Assembly: GCF_030159595.1 (NCBI RefSeq)
Contig: NZ_BSKJ01000009.1
Coordinates: 186,001 to 250,000, forward strand
Length of the DNA stretch: 64,000 bases
Source: Pseudomonas putida
GTDB taxonomy: Bacteria; Pseudomonadota; Gammaproteobacteria; Pseudomonadales; Pseudomonadaceae
Reading direction: 5' to 3'
Each line of letters begins with the position of its first letter. Within the stretch, counting starts at the first letter, position 1. The notes beneath the pieces are model-generated. The model was not told where the DNA came from and did not search any database. It was given only the letters and a program-made list of their open reading frames with translations. Of this stretch, positions 36,231 to 45,568 are shown one piece after another. Position numbers and translations under genes: made by a program.

Positions 36231-37013
36231 CTAGAGCGATGCGAGATGCCTGGCAAGCGCATGTTCTGCACGCTGCGCCGCTTCAGGACCAACCCGTTCA
36301 GCCAAGACCCGGCCAGCCTGGCGCAGTTGCCCGGCAGTCAGCCCAGTGTTCATACCAATTCGCATATGAGCCTGCAGTTGTGGCTCGACACCTGTAAGCG
36401 CAGCAAGCATCGCTACTGTCGCCAACTCGCGACTTTGCCAGTCGAGGTTGTCGCGCTCGAAGATCGCCCCAAACAGGTGGGCACGCAGGTACTCATTGGC
36501 GGCAGGTGCGAAATCGAACAGAGGCCCTTCTACCACTGCTCCGGCCAGCCTGGTCTGGTTGGCAGTGCCGGCCGCCAGCAAGGCATCGCCCCGCGGGATA
36601 GCACGGCTGGGGTTTGTGCCGGGGGCATCCTCGATGCCTTGCTGCTTGCGTGCCTGCACAACCTTGAGCAACTCGCCCAGCGCATTGAGGCTGCGAGGGA
36701 AGCCGGCGTAGGCATACAGTTGCACCAGTACCTCCCGGGCGTCGCTGATGGACAACCCGGCATCAAGGCCATCGTTGAGCGCACGATTCAAACCTGCGAT
36801 ATCGCCAGCGGCGGCGAAGGCCGCAATGGGGATGATCGCTTGCTGCCAAACAGTGAGTGTTTCACTGGTGTTGCTCGCGTCTGATGCTTGGCTCATAGCA
36901 TGGGCCTCCGGTGCAATGGCCGATGACAGCAAGGTGCCCAACGCGAGCACCAGTGTGAAGGTTCCAATGGCAATATGTGAGTCAGTCAACAAGCGAGGCG
37001 CTGTACTGTTCAT
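36231..37013 (-). CDS. Exported carboxymuconolactone decarboxylase-like protein
   Basis: The 260-residue protein has a signal peptide (HIAIGTFTLVLALGTLLSSAIAPEAHA). It has two repeats of the CMD/AhpD-type helical domain (AAGDIAGLNRALNDGLDAGLSISDAREVLVQLYAYAGFPRSLNAL; ELATVAMLAALTGVEPQLQAHMRIGMNTGLTAGQLRQ). No CxxC of AhpD is present, so it is not a peroxidase of that type. The ATG at 37013 overlaps the cupin gene end by 32 bases, as expected in an operon. The substrate is unknown. Confidence 0.85.
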   Translation of the reverse strand: MNSTAPRLLTDSHIAIGTFTLVLALGTLLSSAIAPEAHAMSQASDASNTSETLTVWQQAIIPIAAFAAAGDIAGLNRALNDGLDAGLSISDAREVLVQLYAYAGFPRSLNALGELLKVVQARKQQGIEDAPGTNPSRAIPRGDALLAAGTANQTRLAGAVVEGPLFDFAPAANEYLRAHLFGAIFERDNLDWQSRELATVAMLAALTGVEPQLQAHMRIGMNTGLTAGQLRQAGRVLAERVGPEAAQRAEHALARHLASL

Positions 37014-37476
37014 CCGTTACTTTCTCCAGCCAGTCGACATTCTTGCCGTCCAGGGTGCCCGTGACTGCGAGGTGCGTCATCGCAGTACCCGGCGCAGCGC
37101 CGTGCCAGTGTTTGACACCTGCCGGGCACCACACCACGTCGCCAGGGCGGATCACCTGTGCAGGCTTGCCCCACTCCTGGGTCAGTCCCACCCCGACCTG
37201 AACGACCAATCGTTGCCCGGCCGGGTGGGTATGCCAGGCAGAGCGGGCGCCAGGTTCGAACGTTACCAGCGCACCCGATGCATTGATGTGCTCGTCGGCA
37301 GGCCACACCGGGTCGACCCGCACCTTGCCGGTGAAGAACGCCTCGGGGCCAGCCACCGAATGCTGCTCGCCCGCACGGACAATCTGCTGCCCGGCAGTAC
37401 GCGACTGATCGGCATCAGCGCCGGCAGCCTGTAGCGCTGCAACACAAAGCACTGTCTCGATTACCCGTTTACTCAT
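36982..37476 (-). CDS. Exported cupin-domain protein
   Basis: The 164-residue protein has a weak signal peptide (VIETVLCVAALQAAGADA) and one cupin barrel. Metal-ligand motifs are GARSAWHTHPAGQRLVVQVGVG (two His) and PGDVVWCPAGVKHWHGA. Cupins of this kind accompany carboxymuconolactone decarboxylase-like proteins in many operons. The ATG has GAGG upstream and overlaps the dehydrogenase stop by four bases. Confidence 0.87.
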   Translation of the reverse strand: MSKRVIETVLCVAALQAAGADADQSRTAGQQIVRAGEQHSVAGPEAFFTGKVRVDPVWPADEHINASGALVTFEPGARSAWHTHPAGQRLVVQVGVGLTQEWGKPAQVIRPGDVVWCPAGVKHWHGAAPGTAMTHLAVTGTLDGKNVDWLEKVTDEQYSASLVD

Positions 37477-38540
37477 ACCGTTACCTCATTGCTATCCGTC
37501 AGGCTGGCGTTGTCGATCACGAAACGGTACTTCACCTCCCCCCGCAACATGCGCTCGTAGGCCTCGTTGATGTCCCCGGCCTGTATCAGCTCGATATCGG
37601 CAACGATGCCGTGCTCGGCACAGAAGTCGAGCATCTCCTGGGTTTGCGGGATGCCGCCAATCATCGAGCCGGCCAACGTGCGGCGCTTCATGATCAGGTT
37701 GAACACGTTGGGGGCTGTATGCGGAGTGGCCGGTGCGCCGACGAGCGTCATGGCACCATCACGCTTGAGCAGCACCATGAAGGCATCCAGGTCGTGAGGT
37801 GCGGCGACGGTGTTCAAGATGAAATCGAAGCCCTTAAGGTGAGCAGCCATTTCCTCCGGGTTGCGCGATACCACCACTTCATCGGCCCCCAGTTGCAACG
37901 CCGCTTCGCGCTTGCTCGGCGACGTTGTGAACGCCACCACATGGGCGCCCATCGCATGGGCCAGCTTGATGCCCATGTGGCCCAGGCCACCAATGCCGAC
38001 CACGCCCACTTTCTTGCCCGGGCCGGCCTGCCAATGGCGCAGCGGTGAATAGGTGGTAATGCCCGCACACAGCAACGGGGCGACAGCGGCCAGTTGCGCC
38101 TCCGGGTGGCGGATACGCAGCACATAGCGCTCATGCACGACGATCGCCTGCGAATAGCCACCCTGCGTCCAGCCTGGGGCATCGGCGGTCGGGAAATTGT
38201 AGGTGCCGATCATGCCGTCGCAGTAGTTTTCCAGGCCTTCGTCGCAGTCGGCGCAGTGCTTGCAGCTGTCGACGATACAACCGATACCGACCAGATCACC
38301 CGGTTTGAAGGTGGCAACGTGCGCCCCTACCGCAGTCACACGGCCGACGATTTCATGGCCGGGTACACAGGGGTACTGCGTGCCTTCCCACTCCGAGCGC
38401 ACCTGGTGCAAGTCGGAATGGCAGATGCCGCAGAACGCGATATCAATCTGGACATCGTGAGCGCCTGGCGCGCGGCGAGTAATGCGCAGTGGTTGCAAAG
38501 GCTGGTTGCCAGCGTGTGCACCGTAAGCATTGACGAGCAT
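37473..38540 (-). CDS. Zinc-dependent NAD(P) alcohol dehydrogenase (CAD/YahK-like)
   Basis: The 355-residue protein has the catalytic zinc site FCGICHSDLHQV and GHEIVGRV, the four-cysteine structural zinc loop (CIVDSCKHCADCDEGLENYC) and the nucleotide fold VGIGGLGHMGIKLAHAMG. The family reduces aldehydes, mostly with NADPH. The ATG at 38540 has AGGAGGG. It is the first gene of the operon with the cupin and CMD-like genes. Confidence 0.93.
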   Translation of the reverse strand: MLVNAYGAHAGNQPLQPLRITRRAPGAHDVQIDIAFCGICHSDLHQVRSEWEGTQYPCVPGHEIVGRVTAVGAHVATFKPGDLVGIGCIVDSCKHCADCDEGLENYCDGMIGTYNFPTADAPGWTQGGYSQAIVVHERYVLRIRHPEAQLAAVAPLLCAGITTYSPLRHWQAGPGKKVGVVGIGGLGHMGIKLAHAMGAHVVAFTTSPSKREAALQLGADEVVVSRNPEEMAAHLKGFDFILNTVAAPHDLDAFMVLLKRDGAMTLVGAPATPHTAPNVFNLIMKRRTLAGSMIGGIPQTQEMLDFCAEHGIVADIELIQAGDINEAYERMLRGEVKYRFVIDNASLTDSNEVTV

Positions 38541-38645
38541 GATTCGACCCTCCTGCATGTGGTGAGGGCCATTCTCGCGGTCGACATGCGCCGAGCAGTA
38601 GTGTGATCCCGTGCGATGCTTGCCTGATTCTGCAAATGATCGCGG

Positions 38646-39572
38646 CTAGCGCCCGAGAGCCACTTCACGCTCACCGCCCATGTACTGCTCCAGGCGACTG
38701 CGCAGCCAGCGTTCGGCAGGGTCGCTGTCGGTGGTGCTCAACCAGACCATGGCCAGTTCCAATGCAGCTGTCTCGAATGGCAACGTTTCGGCCTGAAGGT
38801 TGCCCCAACGCTCCATGCCTTGTGCGGCGAAGTCCGGGCAGCAGGCCAGCAGGTCGGTGCCGGCCAGAATCGCCGGCAATGAACTGAACTGCGGCACCGA
38901 CAACACCACCTTGCGTTCACGGCCGATCTCTTTCAGCCAGTCGTCGACCACGCCCTGCGTATTGGCGGTGGGCGAGACCTGAACGTGCGGGCGGGCGCAA
39001 AACTCATCCAGCGTCAGTGGCGTGGCTGACTTGTCGGCCCGCACCACCCTGCCCTGCATCGTGCGCAGCACCTTGCGCTTGGCGTTGGCTGGCAGCCCTT
39101 TGGTCTGGCTGATGCCAACCGTCACATCGCCCGCTGCCAGCAAGTCTGGAATGCGCCAGTAATCCACATGCTGCACAACCACCACCACATTCGGCGCCTC
39201 CACCCGCAGGGCCCGCAGCAGTGGCGGCAGCAGCCCCGACTCCACGTCATCGGACAAACCGATGCGGAACGTCATGTTGCTGGTCGCTGGGTCAAAGTCA
39301 TGGGACAGGCTGAGGGCGATGGACATCGCATCCAGCGCCGGGGTGAGGTACTTGATCACCTCCTCGGCCCTGGCCGACGGCTCCATCCGGTTGCCCACGC
39401 GGATCAGCAACGGGTCGTTGAACATCGCCCGCAACCTGGCCAACGCGGCGCTGACCGTGGGTTGGGCGATGAACAGTTTTTCCGCCGCACGGGTGAGGTT
39501 GCGCTCCTGCATCAGGGCTTCGAACACCACCATCAGGTTGATATCGGCTTTGCGCAGTTCGTTACGGTTCAT
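38646..39572 (-). CDS. LysR-family regulator
   Basis: The 308-residue protein has the winged helix RKADINLMVVFEALMQERNLTRAAEKLFIAQPTVSAALARLRAMF, of the NodD/LeuO-like branch, and a full effector domain. The ATG at 39572 with AGGAG five bases upstream sets the start; the frame runs 109 codons further upstream through the MFS remnant but that part is not real. It points the same way as the alcohol dehydrogenase operon, 105 bases ahead of it, and may control it. Confidence 0.88.
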   Translation of the reverse strand: MNRNELRKADINLMVVFEALMQERNLTRAAEKLFIAQPTVSAALARLRAMFNDPLLIRVGNRMEPSARAEEVIKYLTPALDAMSIALSLSHDFDPATSNMTFRIGLSDDVESGLLPPLLRALRVEAPNVVVVVQHVDYWRIPDLLAAGDVTVGISQTKGLPANAKRKVLRTMQGRVVRADKSATPLTLDEFCARPHVQVSPTANTQGVVDDWLKEIGRERKVVLSVPQFSSLPAILAGTDLLACCPDFAAQGMERWGNLQAETLPFETAALELAMVWLSTTDSDPAERWLRSRLEQYMGGEREVALGR

Positions 39573-39656
39573 TGGCACTCCTGGGCCATGCTTGTTGTGC
39601 GGGTTCAACTCCAGCATTGACAGTAACTCCGATCGAGTCAAAACCGCTAAACCTGA

Positions 39657-39848
39657 ACATGCACTGGCGGCATATCGATCAAAGCCCGGGCTCAGCCGCA
39701 TCAACAGCCGGTGCTTGAGGGGCTGGCAGGGACCATTCGCCGCGAGGCGTACCTGATGGCCTACAGTGATGCGTTCTACCTTGCGTGCCTGGCACTGGCG
39801 GGTTGTGCGGTGGCGGCGTTGCTGCTGCGCGCCAAGCGGGCCGCGTGA
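39657..39848 (+). pseudogene. C-terminal remnant of a DHA2-type MFS efflux pump
   Basis: The frame ending at TGA 39846-39848 translates as VLEGLAGTIRREAYLMAYSDAFYLACLALAG... and RAKRAA. This is the last loop and final membrane helix typical of EmrB-like 14-helix pumps (REAxxMAYxDAF). The frame is closed at 39654 and nothing upstream encodes the rest, which is replaced by the LysR gene. There is no start codon or ribosome binding site for it, so it is a deletion scar. Confidence 0.8.
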
Positions 39849-39897
39849 GGGGGCTGGTACACTGCCTGTCCACCCACTGGCCCGACAGACCAACAGC

Positions 39898-40635
39898 ATG
39901 AACCCGACGCGCTATGCCACCGTGGCAAAGGACTTGATGCAAGGCATCGCCAGCGGCCGCTACCCGGTGGGCAGCCTGCTGCCGACCGAGTTCGAGCTGT
40001 GCGACCTGTACGGTGTAAGCCGGCACACGGTGCGTGCGGCCATCGACCAACTGCTCGGACAGGGGCTGGTTTCGCGGCGCAAGCGCGTGGGCACTCGGGT
40101 GGAGGCCAGCAGCCCGCTCGGTGGCTATTCACAGTCGCTGGCCAGCGTGGCCGACCTTGCACAGCAGACCGAAACCCAGCAGCGCGACATCCAGGCCGTG
40201 CACCACTTCGTCGCCGACCTTGACGAGGCGGCGCGACTGGGGTTGGTACCTGGGGAGCACTACTTCTGCGTATCCAGCATCCGCGTCGACCGCCTGCACA
40301 ATGCGGCGCCGCTGTGCTGGAGCGACGTGTATGCGCAGCGTGACTATGCCGAGGTCATCGAACTGGCCCGCAAGCACCCCGAGCAACTGATTGCAGGGTT
40401 GATCGAGCAGCACTATGGCCGGTCGATCGCGGTGATCGACCAGCAGGTGCGAGCAGTGCTGCTGACCGCAGAAATGGCCCGTGCGCTGAAGGCCGAGGCG
40501 GGTTCACCTGGGCTGAAGATCATTCGCCATTACCGCGAGGAAAACGGCGATTTGATGGCAGTTTGCGAGACCGTGCACCCGGATGACCGCTTTACCCTGG
40601 TGACCCAGATGCGCCGGGACCGCTCGCCTGCCTGA
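39898..40635 (+). CDS. GntR/HutC-family regulator with UTRA domain
   Basis: The 245-residue protein has a winged helix (YATVAKDLMQGIASGRYPVGSLLPTEFELCDLYGVSRHTVRAAIDQL) and a UTRA ligand domain (about residues 85-240; GLKIIRHYREENGDLMAVCETVHPDDRF). Its targets are not evident: the neighbours are a pump remnant and a convergent RND pump. It may have regulated the lost pump. Confidence 0.88.
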   Translation: MNPTRYATVAKDLMQGIASGRYPVGSLLPTEFELCDLYGVSRHTVRAAIDQLLGQGLVSRRKRVGTRVEASSPLGGYSQSLASVADLAQQTETQQRDIQAVHHFVADLDEAARLGLVPGEHYFCVSSIRVDRLHNAAPLCWSDVYAQRDYAEVIELARKHPEQLIAGLIEQHYGRSIAVIDQQVRAVLLTAEMARALKAEAGSPGLKIIRHYREENGDLMAVCETVHPDDRFTLVTQMRRDRSPA

Positions 40636-40651
40636 TCCGTCCAGGCCGCTC

Positions 40652-43600
40652 CTACAGGGCCTCGAGTTGCCTTTCGGCATCGATCAATTGCCGCATGCGC
40701 GCCGTGGTCACCCGATGATCCCGCGCCAGCCACGCGTAGATCGTCGGCAGCACGAACAATGTGAACAACGTCCCCACCAGCATCCCGCACACAATCACCA
40801 CCCCCAGCCCAAAGCGGCTATTGGCTCCGGCACCGCTGGCGAACAGCAGCGGCAATACGCCGAACGTCATCGCCGCGGTGGTCATCAGCACTGGCCGCAA
40901 ACGTATCTGCGCAGCACGGACGATAGCCGCCGCGCGGTCCAGGTTGTCGCGCACCTGGATCTCGTTGGCGAACTCCACCATCAGGATGCCGTGCTTGCTG
41001 ATCAGGCCGATCAACGTCACCAGGCCGATCTGCGTGTAGATGTTCAGGGTGGCCCAGCCCAGCGCCAGTGGCAGCAGCGCACCGCAAATCGACAGCGGCA
41101 CGGTCACCAGGATGATCAGCGGGTCAACAAGGCTTTCGTACTGCGCAGCCAGCACCAGATAGATCACCACCAGGGCGGCAAGAAACGCCCACATCAACGC
41201 AAAGCCTTCCTGCACATACTGGCGTGATTCCGATTGCCAGTCGTGGCTGAAACCAGGCGGCAAGTCACCAGCCAGTTGCTCCAGGAACGCCACGGCGTTG
41301 CCCATCGAAACACCCGGCGCCGGAATCGCCTGCAAGGTACTGGCGTTCTGCTGATCGAACTGCAGCAAGCGGTTGGGGGCCACCTCGATGTCCAGGTGCA
41401 CCACCGTGGCCAGCGGCACCAGGCTGCCGTCCTCGGCGCGCACATACTGGCGGTTCAGCGCCGCAGGCGTCAGGCGTTGATCCTGCAGGCTCTGTGGAAT
41501 CACGTCGTAAGAGCGCCCGAACAGGGCAAAGCGGTTGAGGTACTGCTCGCCCACCAGTACACCCAGCGACTCGCCTATGGCCTGCATGCTGATGCCCAGG
41601 CTGGCCGCCTTGGCCCGGTCGACGCGCACCTTGACCACCGGGTTGTTGTAGTCGAGGTCGCTGTCCACCACGGCGAACAGGCCGCTGTCACGGGCGCGTT
41701 GCTTGAGCGCTTCCATGGTCTGGTACAGCTCGGGGTAATCCTGGGCGCTGCGCAGCACCATCTGCACCGGCAGGCCGCCACTGGAACCCGGCAGCGAAGC
41801 GACCTGGAAGGCGAAGATACTGCTGCCTTCGATGTCCGCCACGGCCTGCTGCAACTGCGCCTGCACCTGTGCTGCGGAACGCTCGCGCGCTTGCCAGGCG
41901 CTGAGGTTGATACCACCGAAACTCGCGGCCGGGCCGTCGGTGCCGTTGATGATCCAGGTGTCGGTGGTCTCGCCGATCGACTTCATCACCTGGTCCAGCT
42001 TCAGGGCAAAGCGCTCCACATAATCCAGGCTGGCATGCTGCGGCGACTTGATGGCAGTCAGCACCGCCGCCTGGTCTTCGGGTGGGGCCAGCTCGCGCTG
42101 GGGCAACAGGTACAGCCAGGGCAGGCTCAGGCATACCAGCAGCGCCACGCCGCCACTGATCCAGCGATGTGAAAGCGTATAAGCCAGCATCCGACCATAA
42201 ACGCCGGTCAGCGCACCAAACAACCGATCGGCCCAATTGGCCATCGCGCCATGCTGCTGGCCCGGCTGCAACAGCAGCGAGCTCATCACCGGCGACAAGG
42301 TCAGCGCGACAATGCCAGACACGATCACCGCCCCCGCCAAGGTCAGGGCAAACTCGCGGAACAGCGTGCCGGTCAACCCGCCCATCAGCCCAATCGGCGC
42401 GTACACTGCCGCCAGGGTCAGGGTCATGGCGATCACCGGTCCGGCAATTTCCCGCGCCCCAGCCAATGCCGCAGCCACTGGCGACTTGCCCTCTTCGATA
42501 TGGCGGTGCACGTTCTCCACCACCACGATGGCATCGTCCACCACCAGGCCGATGGCCAGCACCATCGCCAGCAAGGTCAGCAGGTTGAGGCTAAAACCGA
42601 ACAACAGCATCAGGCCCGCAGCGCCGAGCATCGACAGCGGAATGGCGACCACCGCGATCACTACGCTGCGCAGCGAGCCCAGGCACAGCCAGATCACCAG
42701 CACCACGATCAACATCGCCTCCACCAGCGTGCGCAGCACCTCATGGATCGAAGCATCGATGAAACGTGCGGTCTCATAGGCCAGCGCCACCTTCACCCCG
42801 GGTGGCAGGGTCTGCTGGATCTGCGGTAGCAGCTGGCGAATACCCTCGACGATCACCAGCGGGTTGCCAGTCGGCGTGGGGAACAGTCCCAGGTGCACGG
42901 CAGGCTTGCCGTCCATGGTGGCGCTGGTCTGGGTGGCCGCTGCGCTCAGTTCGACGGTGCCGACATCGCGCAGGCGCACCAGGTCGGTGCCATCGTTGCG
43001 GATGATCAGCTCACGGAAGTCCTCGACCCGTGTCAGGTCGGTATCCACCTGGATATCGGCCAGCACATACTGCCCGCGCACCTGCCCCGGCGTCGCCTGG
43101 TAATTGTTTGCGCGCACCGCCTGCGCCACATCGGCGGCCGTCACCCCGCGCCCGGCCATCTGCTCGCTGTCCAGCCACAGGCGCATGGCCAGGCGCTGCC
43201 CGCCGAACGACTGCACCTTGGCCACACCGTCGATGCCAGAGAACTGCGGTTCCACCACGCGTGACAGGTAGTCGCTCAGTTCTGGTATCGACAGGCTGTC
43301 GCTGGCGAAGCCGACGTAGGCCACGGCAGTGGAGTCGCCGGCCGAAAGTTCCACCACCGGGTCGTAGGCCTTTTCCGGCAGGCGATAGCGCACCTGGTTG
43401 ACCTTGGCCATGGTCTCGGCCAGCGCCTGGGTCGAATCGCGGTTGAGCACCATGCGCAAGGTGATCAGGCTGCGCCCCTGCTGCGACGACGAAGAGAGGT
43501 AATCGATACCCTCGACCGACGATACGGCCTGGGTGATCGGCTGGGTCACGAAGCCCTGCATCAGCTCGGCGGAGGCACCGGGGTACTCGGTGCTGATGGT

Positions 43601-43735
43601 AATGGTCGAGCTTGCCAACAACGGGTACTGACGGATCGACAACTTGCCCATGGCAAACAGCCCCATCAGGATGATCAGGCTGCTGACCACCAGCGCCAGC
43701 ACCGGACGGCGCACGAAGACATCGGTAAGTTTCAC
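40652..43735 (-). CDS. RND multidrug efflux inner-membrane transporter
   Basis: The 1,027-residue HAE1-type pump has the N-terminal MKLTDVFVRRPVLALVVSSLIILMG, two six-helix bundles and two large periplasmic loops. The proton-relay helix carries paired aspartates (AIGLVVDDAIVVVENVHRH). It resembles MexF/MexK-like single-gene pumps. The start is GTG at 43735, overlapping the TGA of the fusion-protein gene. No outer membrane channel gene is adjacent, so it must borrow one. It is expected to respond to SoxR. Confidence 0.93.
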   Translation of the reverse strand: MKLTDVFVRRPVLALVVSSLIILMGLFAMGKLSIRQYPLLASSTITISTEYPGASAELMQGFVTQPITQAVSSVEGIDYLSSSSQQGRSLITLRMVLNRDSTQALAETMAKVNQVRYRLPEKAYDPVVELSAGDSTAVAYVGFASDSLSIPELSDYLSRVVEPQFSGIDGVAKVQSFGGQRLAMRLWLDSEQMAGRGVTAADVAQAVRANNYQATPGQVRGQYVLADIQVDTDLTRVEDFRELIIRNDGTDLVRLRDVGTVELSAAATQTSATMDGKPAVHLGLFPTPTGNPLVIVEGIRQLLPQIQQTLPPGVKVALAYETARFIDASIHEVLRTLVEAMLIVVLVIWLCLGSLRSVVIAVVAIPLSMLGAAGLMLLFGFSLNLLTLLAMVLAIGLVVDDAIVVVENVHRHIEEGKSPVAAALAGAREIAGPVIAMTLTLAAVYAPIGLMGGLTGTLFREFALTLAGAVIVSGIVALTLSPVMSSLLLQPGQQHGAMANWADRLFGALTGVYGRMLAYTLSHRWISGGVALLVCLSLPWLYLLPQRELAPPEDQAAVLTAIKSPQHASLDYVERFALKLDQVMKSIGETTDTWIINGTDGPAASFGGINLSAWQARERSAAQVQAQLQQAVADIEGSSIFAFQVASLPGSSGGLPVQMVLRSAQDYPELYQTMEALKQRARDSGLFAVVDSDLDYNNPVVKVRVDRAKAASLGISMQAIGESLGVLVGEQYLNRFALFGRSYDVIPQSLQDQRLTPAALNRQYVRAEDGSLVPLATVVHLDIEVAPNRLLQFDQQNASTLQAIPAPGVSMGNAVAFLEQLAGDLPPGFSHDWQSESRQYVQEGFALMWAFLAALVVIYLVLAAQYESLVDPLIILVTVPLSICGALLPLALGWATLNIYTQIGLVTLIGLISKHGILMVEFANEIQVRDNLDRAAAIVRAAQIRLRPVLMTTAAMTFGVLPLLFASGAGANSRFGLGVVIVCGMLVGTLFTLFVLPTIYAWLARDHRVTTARMRQLIDAERQLEAL

Positions 43736-44829
43736 GATTGCCGTCCTCCCTGGCTGGCCTGCAGGCTGTCCTGCTCGACGGGTTCGACCGGCATGCCGTC
43801 ACTGAGCTTCAACTGGCCGGAAACCACCACCCGGTCACCGGGCGCCAGGCCGGAGGTGACCTCCACCTGCCCCTGCCAGCGCTCACCGGTGGTTACCCGC
43901 ACCCGGCTGACCCGGGTGCCATGCGCCGGGTCCTGGGTCGCGACGAACACCGTCTGGCCATAAGCGGTGTAAGTGATCGCGGTTTCCGGCACAGCCAGCA
44001 CAGTCGACGGCTGCGCAGCATCCAGGCGCACGCCAGCGTACATGCCCGGCTGCAACTGCCCACCCGGGTTCGGCAAAGCTGCCTGCACCTGCACCAGGCG
44101 CGCCTTGCTGACCACCGGATCGACCGCTACCACCCGGGCCTGGAAGCCTTGCCCGCGCACTGCGTCCACCGTCAGTGCCAGCACTTGCCCGACGTGCACG
44201 TCGGGGGCGGCCTGTTCGCCCAGGGCAAAATTCACATGCAACTGACTGATATCAGCCAGGCTGACGATGGCCTCGCCGGCGCCCAGGTATTGGCCCTGAT
44301 GCACCCGGCGAATGCCCAGCTTGCCGGCAAACGGTGCGCGAATGGCCTTCTGCGCGATCAGCGCCTCGACATGCTGTAACTCACCACTGACCACGTCCAC
44401 GGCAGTGGCGGCGTTGTCCAGCAGCTCTTGCGACACGGCATTCATCGCCCGCAGCTTGCGGCTGCGCTGCAGCACCACTTCAGCGTTACGCAATTTCGCC
44501 CGCAACTGCACCCGCTGGGCCTGCTCCGGCGCGTCGTTGAGCTGCACCAGCAACTGCCCGGCCGTTACCGCCTGCCCCGACTCGAAGGCGATGCGGGTAA
44601 TACGCCCCGCCGTCTCGGCCGCTACCTGCACCTGGTTGACCGCCTCCAGCTCCCCCGAAGCAAAGTTCTGCCGCGCCAACTGCACCTGTTCGGCCGTGGC
44701 CAGCGCCACCTTGGTCGCCGGCCACGCCGCCGCCGCAGGTGGAGCCGAGCCGCTACCCACCAGCGCATAGGCAGCAGCCAGCACACCCGCTACAGCGCCG
44801 GCCCAGGCCAGTAACATCCGTTTGTTCAT
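43732..44829 (-). CDS. RND efflux periplasmic adaptor (membrane fusion protein)
   Basis: The 365-residue protein has an N-terminal membrane anchor (MLLAWAGAVAGVLAAAYALVG) with no lipoprotein cysteine, lipoyl-type halves (VAAETAGRITRIAFESGQAVTAGQLLVQL; IRAPFAGKLGIRRVHQGQYLG), an alpha hairpin and a beta-barrel. It bridges the RND pump to an outer membrane channel. It is the first gene of the operon, starting 49 bases from the -10 element of a SoxR-type promoter. Confidence 0.92.
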   Translation of the reverse strand: MNKRMLLAWAGAVAGVLAAAYALVGSGSAPPAAAAWPATKVALATAEQVQLARQNFASGELEAVNQVQVAAETAGRITRIAFESGQAVTAGQLLVQLNDAPEQAQRVQLRAKLRNAEVVLQRSRKLRAMNAVSQELLDNAATAVDVVSGELQHVEALIAQKAIRAPFAGKLGIRRVHQGQYLGAGEAIVSLADISQLHVNFALGEQAAPDVHVGQVLALTVDAVRGQGFQARVVAVDPVVSKARLVQVQAALPNPGGQLQPGMYAGVRLDAAQPSTVLAVPETAITYTAYGQTVFVATQDPAHGTRVSRVRVTTGERWQGQVEVTSGLAPGDRVVVSGQLKLSDGMPVEPVEQDSLQASQGGRQS

Positions 44830-44877
44830 GCAGAGCTCCGATCATGGGGAAAGCGGTTGCGAGGAAGATCGGGCAGG

Positions 44878-44908
44878 ACTATAAGAGCTCAACTTAACTT
44901 GAGGTCAA
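44878..44908 (-). promoter_or_regulatory. SoxR-controlled promoter of the RND operon
   Basis: On the minus strand, -35 TTGACC (44903-44908) and -10 TATAGT (44878-44883) are separated by 19 bases. This over-long spacer is the hallmark of MerR/SoxR-activated promoters. The spacer carries the dyad CTCAACTTAACTTGAG (44888-44903), similar to the Pseudomonas SoxR box with its CTCAA and TTGAG arms. The dyad also lies 10 bases before the soxR start, so SoxR may control itself. Confidence 0.85.
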
Positions 44909-44913
44909 CAGGC

Positions 44914-45369
44914 ATGGCGGCGGACAACACGCGGATGCTCACAGTGGGTGAAGTGGCCAAACGCAGCGGCGTGGCGGTGTCCGCGCTGCACTTCTACGAG
45001 GCCAAGGGGCTGATCGCCAGCGTCCGTACGGCCGGCAACCAACGCCGCTACCCCTCACTGGTGCTGCGCACGCTGGCGATCATCAAGGTGGCACAGCGCA
45101 CCGGTATTCCGCTGGAGGAAATCAAGCAGGCATTCAGCCGTTATGCGCCCAACAGCAAGCTTACGGCGGCGCAATGGGGCGAGATGTCCACGGCCTGGCG
45201 CGAAGACCTCAATGCCCGCATCCGCACGCTGGAAGCGTTGCGCGACAGCCTGGACAACTGCATTGGTTGCGGCTGCCTGTCGCTGGAAGACTGCCCGCTG
45301 CGCAACCCCGAGGATGTGCTGGCCAAGGAAGGTACCGGGGCGCGCATCCTCGAGAAGAAGGCCCGCTAG
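44914..45369 (+). CDS. soxR: Redox-sensing transcriptional activator SoxR
   Basis: The 151-residue MerR-family protein has TVGEVAKRSGVAVSALHFYEAKGLI for DNA binding, a dimerisation helix and the [2Fe-2S] cluster motif CIGCGCLSLEDC near residue 118. In pseudomonads SoxR senses redox-active drugs such as phenazines and activates efflux pumps rather than soxS. The ATG at 44914 gives the standard N-terminus. The divergent RND operon is its likely target. Confidence 0.95.
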   Translation: MAADNTRMLTVGEVAKRSGVAVSALHFYEAKGLIASVRTAGNQRRYPSLVLRTLAIIKVAQRTGIPLEEIKQAFSRYAPNSKLTAAQWGEMSTAWREDLNARIRTLEALRDSLDNCIGCGCLSLEDCPLRNPEDVLAKEGTGARILEKKAR

Positions 45370-45568
45370 CCTCGCCCTCTCAAGCCATGTGCGCTCTCAT
45401 GGAAAAAACATAACGCATTGATTTAGCGAACCCGCTCCCGCGATGATCACTGTTCTCTGCAGGACAGCGCGGCCCAGGGAACCGGACAATCTCCTACAGG
45501 GACCGCGTGGCTTGAAGGTGATGCGCGTCAGGCGGTTCCGGGCCGGACATGTCGTCCGGCCTGCGCCA

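Noticed and set aside
38646..39899. A 417-residue version of the LysR protein
   Set aside because: The first 109 codons run antisense through the MFS remnant; the ATG at 39572 has a good ribosome binding site and the normal N-terminus.
45541..45561. GGCCGGAC/GTCCGGCC hairpin as a terminator for the porin gene
   Set aside because: The stem is perfect but there is no T-run on either strand, so it may be only an RNA-protecting hairpin.
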